Below are positions 8,859-17,854 of a stretch of DNA of 24,414 nucleotides, in pieces. This DNA comes from JASEGV01 sp037443545. GTDB lineage: Bacteria; Bacteroidota; Ignavibacteria; UBA10030; BY39. The notes beneath the pieces were generated by a model. It was given only the letters and a program-made list of their open reading frames with translations. It had not been told where the DNA came from and did not search any database. A program made the translations under genes and the position numbers. The stretch lies in NCBI GenBank assembly GCA_037443545.1, contig JBBIOD010000022.1, positions 1 to 24,414 of the forward strand. Reading direction: 5' to 3'. Positions within the stretch are counted from its first letter, which is position 1. Each line of letters starts with the position of its first letter.

Positions 8859-9347
8859 TTAATAACGTTTTATTGTTTCCCGCCAATGTTTTTTATGTGG
8901 GATTTCTTTTACTCGTTCATTCAATAATCGAAGCAGTTCTTTTTGATGTTCGTATCTTCCAAGTCGAATGCGATACAAGCGCAACCGATCTTTCAGCTTA
9001 AACACGAGCATCTGCGATCTGCCGGCAGTTTTTACCGACCTTTCCCGTCCGATGTATATCCATTCAATATCGGACAGGCTCACTTCGTGCTGATGAAATT
9101 TGTGAGAAAAAATTATTTTATCTTCGGCAATTATCAATCTGCGTTTACGGATAACATTCAATAGTAATATTATGAACGATCCGAATACAAAAAATAATAT
9201 TATGTATATAATAGGATCTTTGAAAACGAGCGAAAAAGAATCTTCTATAAAGCTACCCTTCAAGCCGACATACAATATTAGAGTTATCAAATAAATTAAT
9301 GCTTGCTGGTAGTAGAAATCGAGTTTGTATTTAAAAGATTTTTCCAT
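8859..9347 (-). CDS. Uncharacterised two-helix membrane protein with PH-like tail
   Basis: I do not recognise this 162-aa protein by name. It has two hydrophobic segments (about 13-29 and 44-67) separated by a short acidic loop, followed by the basic anchor RKRR. A soluble domain (about 70-147) alternates strands and ends in a helix (Y132 to E148), a pattern resembling small bacterial PH-like (bPH/DUF304-type) domains: 'EDKIIFSHKF', 'VSLSDIEWIYIGRE', 'QMLVFKLKDRLRLYRIRLG'. The C-terminus is rich in Lys, Arg and His. By this layout the domain would face the cytoplasm, but topology is inferred. It is wedged between murG (1 base before its ATG) and murC (10 bases after its stop), so it is surely co-expressed with lipid II enzymes. 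A role near the membrane steps of wall synthesis is a guess from position only. Confidence 0.8.
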   Translation of the reverse strand: MEKSFKYKLDFYYQQALIYLITLILYVGLKGSFIEDSFSLVFKDPIIYIILFFVFGSFIILLLNVIRKRRLIIAEDKIIFSHKFHQHEVSLSDIEWIYIGRERSVKTAGRSQMLVFKLKDRLRLYRIRLGRYEHQKELLRLLNERVKEIPHKKHWRETIKRY

Positions 9348-9348
9348 A

Positions 9349-10476
9349 TCAGTTCACCATTTTATGAATTTTTGATGCGATAATTTTTCCGGCATCAGGT
9401 TTTCCTAATGCTAAACTATTTTTACTTATCTCACTCCGTTTCTGATCGTTATTCATCAGTGCGAGAATTGATTTTTCAGCTTCGCTCTTCAGTGCAGAAT
9501 CCCGGATGACCAATGCAGCGCCAGCTTCTTCGAGAGTTTTTGCATTTATGGTTTGATGGTCAGCTGCAGCGTGCGGATACGGAACCAATATAACTGCTTT
9601 TCCAAGCCGCGTAATCTCTGCTAAAGTTGTAGCCCCTGCCCGACTAAAAACAACATCAGCCGATGCATAAGCATACTCCATTTTATCGATAAACTTTCCA
9701 ATCCAAATTCTATTAGCGCTGTTGATCTCCTGTTTGTTTAATTCGTTTTTAACTCTTTCGAAATCGCTCTCACCAGTCTGCCAGATTATCTGAACATTTG
9801 AATTTAGAAGGGTTCCAAAAATACTCAGCAGCGCATTGTTAATTGATGCTGCACCCAAGCTTCCACCAAATACGAGGAGAGTTTTCCTTGAATCGGTAAG
9901 ACCGAAATACTTCAACCCATCTGATTTCGAGACCGTCTCTAATTCGTTACGAGTTGGATTTCCAGTAAGTTCGACATTGTTAGAATATTTGAGCCATTTT
10001 TTTGTATCATCAAATGTTAGGAAAACTTTTGTCATCCTCTTCGATAAGAAGCGGGTAACAACACCGGGAAAGCTGTTCGATTCGTGTAGAACTGTTTTTA
10101 TTCCGGCGAACGAAGCCGCTAATAAAATTGGTCCGCATACATAACCGCCGGTGCCGATTACGATTGATGGTTTATAATGATTGATGATGTGAAAAGACTG
10201 CATCAATGAAATCATTATCTTCAAAGGAAATAATAAATTTTGAAATTGTAAACTCCGATGAAAACCGCTGACCCAAATTGTTTCAAAACGATAACCCCGT
10301 TGCGGAACGATGCGAGCCTCGATTTTATTTTTTGTTCCGACAAAAAGGAATTCTGCATCGGTATCGATATTTTTGAGTTCATCGGCGATAGCCAGAGCCG
10401 GAAAAAGGTGCCCGCCAGTTCCGCCGCCCGCAAATAGATATTTCCGTATTTGATTTTGAACTTTCAACTTACACAT
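9349..10476 (-). CDS. murG: UDP-GlcNAc:lipid I N-acetylglucosaminyltransferase MurG
   Basis: Peripheral inner-membrane GT-B glycosyltransferase that adds GlcNAc to lipid I to give lipid II. The N-terminal glycine loop FAGGGTGGHLFPALAIA (15-31) includes the expected His23. HESN (131-134) follows in the acceptor domain. The second glycine loop is FGGSLGAASIN (203-213), and the donor site has SRAGATTLAE (278-287) and PYPHAAADHQ (299-308). Length 375 aa is slightly long because about 10 extra residues precede the first strand; no better internal ATG is seen. It overlaps the end of ftsW by 8 bases. Confidence 0.98.
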   Translation of the reverse strand: MCKLKVQNQIRKYLFAGGGTGGHLFPALAIADELKNIDTDAEFLFVGTKNKIEARIVPQRGYRFETIWVSGFHRSLQFQNLLFPLKIMISLMQSFHIINHYKPSIVIGTGGYVCGPILLAASFAGIKTVLHESNSFPGVVTRFLSKRMTKVFLTFDDTKKWLKYSNNVELTGNPTRNELETVSKSDGLKYFGLTDSRKTLLVFGGSLGAASINNALLSIFGTLLNSNVQIIWQTGESDFERVKNELNKQEINSANRIWIGKFIDKMEYAYASADVVFSRAGATTLAEITRLGKAVILVPYPHAAADHQTINAKTLEEAGAALVIRDSALKSEAEKSILALMNNDQKRSEISKNSLALGKPDAGKIIASKIHKMVN

Positions 10477-11686
10477 GTCCTTCGGCGTTCACAGTTCCGA
10501 CAATCGGAATGCGCGTTTGTTTTGGATGCATATCAGTCTGTTTGGAGATATTCAGTAAAACTCCGATTGCGTAAGCAGACATGATAATCGATGTTCCCCC
10601 ATAACTTACAAATGGCATCGGCAAACCTGTTACGGGTAATATGCCCAAAGTAACACCGGCATTCACAAATGCGTACGATGTGATCAGCACAGTAATGCTC
10701 AGGGCAAGATATTTTCCAAAAGCATCCTGTGTATATTTTGCAATTTTGTATCCTCGTAAAAAAATCACCATAAATAGAATCATAAAAAGGACTGTTCCGA
10801 TTAAACCGTACTCTTCGCCGACGATAGAAAAAATAAAATCGCCGTGAGCTTCGGGAACAAAAAAGTCGCGCTGCCGGCTATTTCCTAATCCAACACCAAT
10901 AAGCCCGCCATTCCCGAAGGCAAGTATTCCCTGCCATACTTGTCCTAATGCACTTTCGGTCGATTTAACGACTGCTCCTGTAATAACAGCTTTGATGGCT
11001 TCGGTATCTACTTTTATTAAAGCCTCAAGGTTATTTATATACAATCCAATTCGATTTGAACGATATTTGGCTAAAAATAAATAGGTGATAACAAGCGGTA
11101 GCATCGGAACTATGGTTAGTACCAAATGCTTTAATCTTACTCCGCTTAAATACATAATTGTGAAACCAGTCAACAGTATCATCGACCCCATACTAAAATT
11201 GGGTTGCGGCATTACGAGTGCAGCTATTACAACTATCCAAAACAAGAGGGGTATATATCCTTGTTTTAAGTCAAGAATTTTTTCCTCCTTAGCTGCAATC
11301 AGAGCTGACAAATGAAAGACGAGGACAAATTTGGCGATCTCTGAAGGTTGAAAACTCCCAAAACCAAGATCGAGAAAACGGTATACTCCTTTTACTTCAT
11401 ATTTAATTATCAAAAGGGCGATAAGCAAACCCATCGTGCTAATAATAAGTAGCTTTGTATATTTTTGATATTTTTTATAATCGATGTTCATTCCAACAAA
11501 CATTAATACTACCGCTATGAGAACTTTCCAGATATGCGAGTTTAACAGATATTCGCTATCCTCAAATTTTTTTGCAGCCCACGTCGACGAAGCAGTGTAA
11601 ACCACAAGCACTCCGAAAGCTAATAATACCAGCACACACAGTAGCGTTGGAAGGTCGGCATAGTTATATTTTTTTGAGCTCTTCAT
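10469..11686 (-). CDS. ftsW: SEDS peptidoglycan glycosyltransferase FtsW
   Basis: Polytopic SEDS-family membrane enzyme that polymerises lipid II into septal glycan strands together with FtsI. About ten hydrophobic segments can be read. Family motifs: RFLDLGFGSFQPSEIAKF (103-120), the loop GGLIGVGLGNSRQRDFFVPEAHGDFIF (split at 260-285), with Asp283 matching the catalytic Asp of SEDS enzymes, and GLPMPFVSYGG near the C-terminus. Two departures: the usual QPD is QPN (161-163), and about 20 extra residues lie between the GLYINNL helix and QVWQGILAFG. FtsW rather than RodA is favoured by position between murD and murG. It overlaps murD by an ATGA. Confidence 0.96.
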   Translation of the reverse strand: MKSSKKYNYADLPTLLCVLVLLAFGVLVVYTASSTWAAKKFEDSEYLLNSHIWKVLIAVVLMFVGMNIDYKKYQKYTKLLIISTMGLLIALLIIKYEVKGVYRFLDLGFGSFQPSEIAKFVLVFHLSALIAAKEEKILDLKQGYIPLLFWIVVIAALVMPQPNFSMGSMILLTGFTIMYLSGVRLKHLVLTIVPMLPLVITYLFLAKYRSNRIGLYINNLEALIKVDTEAIKAVITGAVVKSTESALGQVWQGILAFGNGGLIGVGLGNSRQRDFFVPEAHGDFIFSIVGEEYGLIGTVLFMILFMVIFLRGYKIAKYTQDAFGKYLALSITVLITSYAFVNAGVTLGILPVTGLPMPFVSYGGTSIIMSAYAIGVLLNISKQTDMHPKQTRIPIVGTVNAEGHV

Positions 11687-13047
11687 AGTTTATTTACTAA
11701 CTCTTTAAACACATTACCGCGATGTTCATAATTATCGAACCAATCGAAAGAAGCACAAGCCGGTGAAAGGAGCACCACATCGCCGGCGGCGGCAAACTTC
11801 GCCGCTGTGTTCATTGCTTCATCCATCGAAGTTACCATTTGTACTGTTTTGAAACCTGATAATTCGTTATACACTTTCTCAGCCGATTCACCGATTGCAA
11901 CAATGGCTTTTACTTTTAGCTTTATCAGTTCACCGAGTTTACTGTAATCGTTTCCTTTGTCGCGTCCACCGAGCAAAAGAATGATCGGCTCGTTTATAGC
12001 ATTGAGCGCATAATATACAGAATCCACATTGGTAGCCTTCGAATCGTTTATATACTTAACACCGTTTATTTCGCGGACGAATTCTAATCTGTGCTCGACA
12101 CCTTTGAATTGTTTTAATGTTTGACAAATCGTTTCGGTTTGGATATCCATAACTTTTGCAGCTAAAGCAGCAGCCAAGGAGTTATAAATATTATGCAAAC
12201 CTTTTATACACATTTCTCCGATTTCGATTAATGGTATTTCATTATCATTAATTTTGATAACTAACTTTTGTTTGCCGCTTTCAGTTGTTACAATGTAACC
12301 GCCCTCATTCAACTTTTGATTGATGCTGAAAGGCAACAACTTACATTTTGCCGATTTTACCATCTTCTTTACGATTTCATTGTCGATATTGTAAATCAAA
12401 ACATCGTCGTTCGTTTGGTTCATAAATATTCTTGATTTTGATGCTGAATATTTTTCCATCGAATTTTCATAACGATCTAAATGATCGGGGGTAATGTTCA
12501 GCAGTACCGATACTTTCGGATGAAACATTTCGATATGGTCAAGTTGAAAACTGCTGACTTCTAAAATAGCTGTAGAATTTAATGTTAAAGTATTCACGAC
12601 ACCTGAGAATGCTGTTCCGATATTTCCGGCGACTACGTGATCGAGTTTAGCATCTCTGAATATTTCACCAATCAACGTGGTTGTAGTAGTTTTGCCGTTT
12701 GAGCCGGTAACAGCAACAATCGGAGCGGGGCAGAACCAAGAAGCTGCTTCGATTTCGCTTACTACTTTGATTTGTCGCCGTTTCGCTTCGATGACAACTG
12801 GCGAATTAGACGGAACACCCGGGCTAATAACCATAAACGCACAGTCGAACACACGGTCTGTATGCCCGCCATACTCGATACCGATACCGGACAGCCGTAA
12901 TGAATCAAGAGCTGTTTTAATTTGATTGGTGCTGTTGAGTTCGCTCAAAAAAACTGAAGCGCCGTGCGATTTGAATAACTGAGCAGCAGCTATGCCGCTG
13001 CGAGCCGCACCGATTACAGTTACATTTATGTTGTCAAAATTTTTCAT
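11683..13047 (-). CDS. murD: UDP-N-acetylmuramoylalanine--D-glutamate ligase MurD
   Basis: Cytoplasmic ATP-dependent ligase that adds D-Glu to UDP-MurNAc-L-Ala. The N-terminal nucleotide-sugar domain begins VTVIGAARSGIAAA (9-22). The ATP loop is GSNGKTTTT (115-123). The Mur ligase core has EVSSFQLD (163-170) and NITPDHLDRY (184-193), and the third domain has LLGGRDKGNDYSKL, NDSKATN (334-340) and SPACASFDWFDNYEHRG, the MurD-specific C-terminal signature. Length 454 aa is normal. Start and stop each form ATGA overlaps, with mraY upstream and ftsW downstream, so its translation is tightly coupled. Confidence 0.99.
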   Translation of the reverse strand: MKNFDNINVTVIGAARSGIAAAQLFKSHGASVFLSELNSTNQIKTALDSLRLSGIGIEYGGHTDRVFDCAFMVISPGVPSNSPVVIEAKRRQIKVVSEIEAASWFCPAPIVAVTGSNGKTTTTTLIGEIFRDAKLDHVVAGNIGTAFSGVVNTLTLNSTAILEVSSFQLDHIEMFHPKVSVLLNITPDHLDRYENSMEKYSASKSRIFMNQTNDDVLIYNIDNEIVKKMVKSAKCKLLPFSINQKLNEGGYIVTTESGKQKLVIKINDNEIPLIEIGEMCIKGLHNIYNSLAAALAAKVMDIQTETICQTLKQFKGVEHRLEFVREINGVKYINDSKATNVDSVYYALNAINEPIILLLGGRDKGNDYSKLGELIKLKVKAIVAIGESAEKVYNELSGFKTVQMVTSMDEAMNTAAKFAAAGDVVLLSPACASFDWFDNYEHRGNVFKELVNKL

Positions 13048-14168
13048 CTCACTTTAAAAGTAGCCAAGCTTAAAATTACTAAGAGGATTGTTATGATATA
13101 AAATCGTGTTACTATTTTAGGTTCTTCCCATCCGAGCATTTCGAAGTGGTGATGCAGCGGCGCCATTTTAAAAACGCGTCTCCCTTCACCGTATCGTTTC
13201 CGGGTATATTTGAAATAGAGTCGTTGAATAATAACCGACATAGTTTCAATCAAGAATATTCCGCCGAGTGTGGGAAGCAAAAATTCTTTTTTAATCAGAA
13301 CTGTTAACGCCCCGATTGCACCGCCAAGCGCAAGCGATCCTGTATCACCTAAGAACACCTGCGCCGGGTGCGAGTTGAACCAGAGAAATCCGAGAGCGGC
13401 TCCCACCATCGCCGCGCAAAAGATACTCAGTTCACCATTACCTTTTAAAAATGGAATTGTTAAATACTCGCTCCATATTGCGTTACCGCTGATATAGCTG
13501 ATGACTGCTAAAGCCAACGCAACTATACCTACCGTCCCGATTGCCAGCCCGTCCAAACCATCTGTTAAATTTACAGCATTGCTTGTGGCGGTAATAATAA
13601 ATACTACCATCGGTATGTAAAATAATCCTAAATCTAATTCTAAATGTTTGAAGAATGGAACTGTGGTACTCGTACTATATTTTACCAACGTCGCATCAAT
13701 CCATTGGGGGAAAAAGTAGATAACACTTCCAACGATTAAACCTATTAAAACCTGACCGATTAATTTATACTCTTCAATCAATCCTTTGGGTTTCTTTTTT
13801 ACTACTTTAAGATAGTCATCTAAAAATCCGACCGCACCTAAACCTGCTGTTACAAAGACAATCAAGATGATGTAGCCGTTTTTTAAATCGCCCCACAAAA
13901 ATGTTGGGATTAAAATTGAACCAAGAACTATCAAGCCACCCATCGTGGGAGTGCCGGCTTTTTTCAAGTGTGTTTTGGGTGCATCTAATTTTGCCGCTTC
14001 ACCGATTTGTTTTGCTTTTAGAATTCTTATTATTTTCGGACCGAGCCAGAAAGCCACAATCAGCGCGGTAACCGCAGCCGCACCCGCACGGAATGTAATG
14101 TATTTGAAAACTCCTAAACCAGGAATTGCAAATTCACGATGTAATATTTCAAAAAGATGATAAAGCAA
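13044..14168 (-). CDS. mraY: Phospho-N-acetylmuramoyl-pentapeptide-transferase MraY
   Basis: Polytopic inner-membrane enzyme that transfers phospho-MurNAc-pentapeptide to undecaprenyl phosphate, making lipid I. About ten hydrophobic segments are seen. Key motifs: GTPTMGG (72-78), the Mg-binding pair FLDDY (Asp117, Asp118), NAVNLTDGLDGLA (197-209), the active-site GDTGS (274-278) and the HHHFE loop (339-343). KAGTPTMGG with HHHFE separates MraY from WecA-type relatives. Length 374 aa is normal for the Bacteroidota-like form. It starts 2 bases after murF and overlaps murD by 4 bases. Confidence 0.99.
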   Translation of the reverse strand: MLYHLFEILHREFAIPGLGVFKYITFRAGAAAVTALIVAFWLGPKIIRILKAKQIGEAAKLDAPKTHLKKAGTPTMGGLIVLGSILIPTFLWGDLKNGYIILIVFVTAGLGAVGFLDDYLKVVKKKPKGLIEEYKLIGQVLIGLIVGSVIYFFPQWIDATLVKYSTSTTVPFFKHLELDLGLFYIPMVVFIITATSNAVNLTDGLDGLAIGTVGIVALALAVISYISGNAIWSEYLTIPFLKGNGELSIFCAAMVGAALGFLWFNSHPAQVFLGDTGSLALGGAIGALTVLIKKEFLLPTLGGIFLIETMSVIIQRLYFKYTRKRYGEGRRVFKMAPLHHHFEMLGWEEPKIVTRFYIITILLVILSLATFKVR

Positions 14169-14170
14169 TA

Positions 14171-15610
14171 CTACCTCAACCTCTCGATTATTGAACTTAC
14201 AATATCTTCCATACGCATTCCGCGAGAACCTTTTACAAGCACTACATCGCCGGATGAAATTATTTTTAATAAATCTACAGCCATCGATTTTTTATCGGTG
14301 TAATGTTTTTTATTTTTTAATTTTGCTGTTCGATTGATGTGTTGCGATATGTTTCCAAAAGTAAATAGATGAATAGGTTCGGCTACATTCTTAAAATATT
14401 TATTAATCGCTTCGCCGATTAATGTATGATGATGTTTTGATGATTTGCCAAGTTCGAGCATATCGCCAAGAACCATAATTTTTTTACCTTCCGATTTAGT
14501 CTGCTTCAAAACTTCGATTGCCGATAACATCGAATCTAAATTTGCATTATAAGTATCGTTGATAATTTTTACTTTGTTCACTGAAACAATTTCCATTCGT
14601 TTGCCGGATGTTTTGAACGATTCGAGGGCTTTCACAATTTTAGTAGTGGGTACTTTAAACTGAATTCCTACCGCAAAAGCCGCGAGTGCATTTTGAATAT
14701 TGTGTTTGCCCGGAATGGATAAATTTACTCTGTATCGTTTTTTTGATTTCTTGATGAAAACTTCTATCGAATATTTACCGCTTTCATTTATTGTTTGACC
14801 GGTGCAGGCAATATCCATGTTATTTTTATTTGAACCGAAAAAAATAGAATGAGCCAAAGTCCTGCTCAATTTCAATACCCGTTTGTCATCGGCATTCACA
14901 AACGCAACCGATTTATCATAGCATGAAGCTAAATACTTGAAAAGTTCACCCTCTTCCTTTGCAACACCATTTATATCTTTAAAAAATTCTAAATGCTCGT
15001 TACCGATATTCGTGATCAACCCGTGTGTTGGTTGCAGAATTTTACAGAGATTTTCGACTTCGCCGAAGTGATTAGTTCCTATTTCAATTACTGCCGCCTG
15101 ATGCTTACGTCTCAAGCCGAAGAGTGTTAGAGGAACTCCTATATGATTGTTCAAATTGCCTTCGGTAACTAGTGTATCGAATTTCTCCGAGAGGACTTTA
15201 CCTATCATATCTTTAGTAGTTGTTTTACCGTTGCTTCCTGCGACCGCGAGAAATGGAATTTGAAATTTTTTTCGAAACACAGTAGCCAATTCACCGAGAG
15301 CAACAATGGTGTTTTCAACCACGATGATTGTAGCTGTAAACAGTTTTTTAGATTTAATATTACTTTTAAATTTTAAACCTTTCGAGAAATACTCCTTATC
15401 GACAACAACGGCTGCTGCACCGTTGGAAATCGCTCCGGCTAAAAAACTATGTCCGTCAACCTTAGTGCCGCGTATTGCAAAAAATAAATTGCCGGATGTG
15501 GTAGTGCGAGAATCTATAGAAACACCGTTAAATGGTTCGTTACCCAAATTGTTATTGTTATAAATCTCTAAAAAATTAATGGATAATATGTCGTTTAAAG
15601 TAAGCTGCAT
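14171..15610 (-). CDS. murF: UDP-MurNAc-tripeptide--D-Ala-D-Ala ligase MurF
   Basis: Cytoplasmic ATP-dependent ligase that attaches the D-Ala-D-Ala dipeptide, completing UDP-MurNAc-pentapeptide. The N-terminal substrate domain has SIDSRTTTSGNLFFAIRG (31-48). The ATP loop is GSNGKTTTK (125-133), followed by GNLNNHIGVPLTL (151-163), EIGTN (176-180) and NIGNEHLEFF (201-210). The C-terminal domain has NDTYNAN (351-357) and VLGDMLELG, typical of MurF. Length is 479 aa. Its D-Ala-D-Ala substrate must come from a Ddl ligase encoded elsewhere. murE ends 6 bases upstream. Confidence 0.98.
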   Translation of the reverse strand: MQLTLNDILSINFLEIYNNNNLGNEPFNGVSIDSRTTTSGNLFFAIRGTKVDGHSFLAGAISNGAAAVVVDKEYFSKGLKFKSNIKSKKLFTATIIVVENTIVALGELATVFRKKFQIPFLAVAGSNGKTTTKDMIGKVLSEKFDTLVTEGNLNNHIGVPLTLFGLRRKHQAAVIEIGTNHFGEVENLCKILQPTHGLITNIGNEHLEFFKDINGVAKEEGELFKYLASCYDKSVAFVNADDKRVLKLSRTLAHSIFFGSNKNNMDIACTGQTINESGKYSIEVFIKKSKKRYRVNLSIPGKHNIQNALAAFAVGIQFKVPTTKIVKALESFKTSGKRMEIVSVNKVKIINDTYNANLDSMLSAIEVLKQTKSEGKKIMVLGDMLELGKSSKHHHTLIGEAINKYFKNVAEPIHLFTFGNISQHINRTAKLKNKKHYTDKKSMAVDLLKIISSGDVVLVKGSRGMRMEDIVSSIIERLR

Positions 15611-15616
15611 CTGAAT

Positions 15617-17131
15617 TTATATTTGTCGAATAATTTGCTCTACCACTTCTCTATCGCTAAAATGGTTCTTTTGATTTCCAATAATCTGATAATCTTCGTG
15701 TCCTTTGCCGGCTATTAAAATCACATCCCCGTCGTTTGCGAGTTGAGTTGCTTTATTAATCGCATTCCGCCTGTCAACTTCCTGTATGTGTCCGGAATTA
15801 TGTTTAACACCTTCAGCGATATCGGCAATTATTTTATATGGGTCTTCACTTCTCGGATTGTCGGAAGTAAGAATTACGACGTCGCTTAATTCGCTTGCAA
15901 TTTTTCCCATAATTGGTCGCTTTATTTTATCTCTATCGCCTCCCGCTCCAAAGACAATAATTATTTTTCCGCCCGATACTTTTTGTTTCGACATTAAGTC
16001 GCGAATGGCGAGCAAGCATTTCATAAGGGCATCGGGAGTGTGCGCGTAATCAATGATAACCCGCCATCCTTTTGGTGAAACGATATTTTCAAACCTTCCC
16101 CGTACAGATTGAAGAGTTGCAAGCGAACCCTGTATCGAAGAAATCTTGATATCAAATACTAATGCGGTCGAAATTGCTGCAAGAAGATTATATATATTAA
16201 ATTTTCCGACGAGCGGCGTTTCAATATCGAATTTGTTTCCTTGATAGTTTACGGTGAATGTTGTGGAAGCTGGAAAAAGTTCAATATTTTCTGCCGAAAC
16301 ATCAGCACGTTGATCCGTACCGTATGTTATCCGTTTCGCCCGACTCGACTCCACAATTATCAGTCCGTATTCATCATCTAAATTTGTAATTGCAAAAGCA
16401 TTCTCATTTAAATTATCGAATAATAGTTTCTTTGCTTTAAAGTATTCATCCATACTCCCATGATAATCCAAATGATCCTGAGTCAAATTAGTAAAAACAC
16501 CGGCGGCAAAATTTATACCGTACACTCTGTTTTGATGCAGGGCGTGCGAGGAAACTTCCATCGCAACTCTATCGCAACCGGCTTCAGCCATTTTTAAAAA
16601 CAACTTTTGCAGTTCCAACGATTCAGGTGTTGTTAGCTGCGAATGGATTACCTCATCGCCAATTTTATTTTCTATTGTTCCTATCAATCCGATTTTATTA
16701 TTTTGTTCTGCTTCGAATAACGATTTGATGATATTTGTCGTAGTTGTTTTACCGTTGGTTCCAGTTACACCGATTATTTTTAATTTATCAGTCGGATGTT
16801 TACAGTAATTCGCAGAAATAAGTGCGAGAGCTTTACGACTGTTTTCGACAACTATTTTTACGACGCCGGTGTGCATAAAAAACGAATCTGGCAAAATTGT
16901 GTCGTCTTCGAGAACTACAGCTTTTGCTCCGTTGGCAATTGCATCTTGTATAAATTTATGCCCGTCGTAATTTTTTCCGCGAAGCGCAATAAACATATCG
17001 CTACGACTGACGCGTCGCGAGTCGTACTCAACCTTGTTGATCACAGCATCGTGCGTAACCGCCATTTTCCCAAACTGAGTCTGGAAAATTTTTATAACTG
17101 CTACACTATTTAATAATTCCGAAAGATGCAT
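15617..17131 (-). CDS. murE: UDP-MurNAc-L-Ala-D-Glu--meso-diaminopimelate ligase MurE
   Basis: Cytoplasmic ATP-dependent ligase that adds the third stem residue. The N-terminal domain has YDSRRV (36-41) and ALRGKNYDGHKF (49-60). The ATP loop is GTNGKTTTT (124-132), the core has EVSSHALHQNRV (191-202), NLTQDHLDYHG (214-224) and AKKLLF (232-237) with the likely carbamoylated Lys233, and domain 3 has YAHTPDAL (361-368). DNPR (423-426) is the motif for meso-diaminopimelate, so the wall is predicted to be the A1gamma type of most Gram-negatives. Length 504 aa is normal. The gene begins 3 bases after the stop of the exported repeat protein. Confidence 0.98.
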   Translation of the reverse strand: MHLSELLNSVAVIKIFQTQFGKMAVTHDAVINKVEYDSRRVSRSDMFIALRGKNYDGHKFIQDAIANGAKAVVLEDDTILPDSFFMHTGVVKIVVENSRKALALISANYCKHPTDKLKIIGVTGTNGKTTTTNIIKSLFEAEQNNKIGLIGTIENKIGDEVIHSQLTTPESLELQKLFLKMAEAGCDRVAMEVSSHALHQNRVYGINFAAGVFTNLTQDHLDYHGSMDEYFKAKKLLFDNLNENAFAITNLDDEYGLIIVESSRAKRITYGTDQRADVSAENIELFPASTTFTVNYQGNKFDIETPLVGKFNIYNLLAAISTALVFDIKISSIQGSLATLQSVRGRFENIVSPKGWRVIIDYAHTPDALMKCLLAIRDLMSKQKVSGGKIIIVFGAGGDRDKIKRPIMGKIASELSDVVILTSDNPRSEDPYKIIADIAEGVKHNSGHIQEVDRRNAINKATQLANDGDVILIAGKGHEDYQIIGNQKNHFSDREVVEQIIRQI

Positions 17132-17134
17132 ATA

Positions 17135-17854
17135 TTAATAATAGACGTATTCGTACTTTATAATTCTTAAGGGGCTTCCGGGTGAACTTTCGGTTTCATT
17201 AACAGGTTTACCCTCAGCATTATTTTTATAATTATTTGTTCTAACTAAATTTCCGTTACCGTCAAACATTTTTCGTTCTACTAAAAAATTATTTTTGTCA
17301 TATTTAAAAAGCCACCGGTACCGAAGTGTGCCCCTGTCTTTGCCATTTTCTTCTATCAGTTTTCCCTTTTTATCGTAAAAATATTCTTTCTCAGTGTAAA
17401 CGACACCTTCGGCATTTGAAATAATTTCTCTGCTCTTCAAATTTTTATCGTCGTAGATATATTTAGTTCTGAATGAAGGTTTTCCGTCGGGAAGAATTTC
17501 GACAGCCCCGATAGGAGTTCCAGTCGAATCATTTTCATACACCAACTTCAAAACAAATTTTTCTCCTTCAAGTAATACCGAGGAATCTAAAAGTCCCTGA
17601 CTGTTATAAAAATATTTTGTGTTGTAAGTGATTTCCTTTTGAATTTCCTTCCACAACCTTTTATTAGATTCTGAAACAATTTTACCACGTTCATTATAAT
17701 GCTTTACAACCACCGACCCATCAGGTACTAATTTATCGTTAGATTCTTTTGCATAGCTGGTTTGAGTTTCGGAATTAATGTTTTTTGATTGCGCGAAAAT
17801 CAAGCCGTGAATTGTCAAAAAAATTGTTAAGCACAAGAAAATCCTGAACATCAT
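17135..17854 (-). CDS. Exported repeat protein of unknown function, between ftsI and murE
   Basis: A 239-aa protein I cannot name. It has a signal peptide (1-21, cleavage after L-I-F-A before Q), and no Cys follows the site, so it is not a classic lipoprotein. The mature part is built of degenerate units of about 20-26 residues, each with an aromatic-rich strand then an N/D-x-x-G turn: KHYNERGKIVSE (51-62), YFYNSQGLLDSS (81-92), KYIYDDKNLKSRE (131-143), EYFYDKKGKLIEE (157-169), FKYDKNNFLVERKMFDGNGN (183-202). This resembles YD/RHS-like or MORN-like beta repeats. Location should be periplasmic or outer-membrane associated. It starts at an ATGATG; the first ATG overlaps the ftsI stop as ATGA, and murE follows after 3 bases. 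Embedding in the operon suggests a role in envelope or septum assembly, which is inference. Confidence 0.85.
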   Translation of the reverse strand: MMFRIFLCLTIFLTIHGLIFAQSKNINSETQTSYAKESNDKLVPDGSVVVKHYNERGKIVSESNKRLWKEIQKEITYNTKYFYNSQGLLDSSVLLEGEKFVLKLVYENDSTGTPIGAVEILPDGKPSFRTKYIYDDKNLKSREIISNAEGVVYTEKEYFYDKKGKLIEENGKDRGTLRYRWLFKYDKNNFLVERKMFDGNGNLVRTNNYKNNAEGKPVNETESSPGSPLRIIKYEYVYY

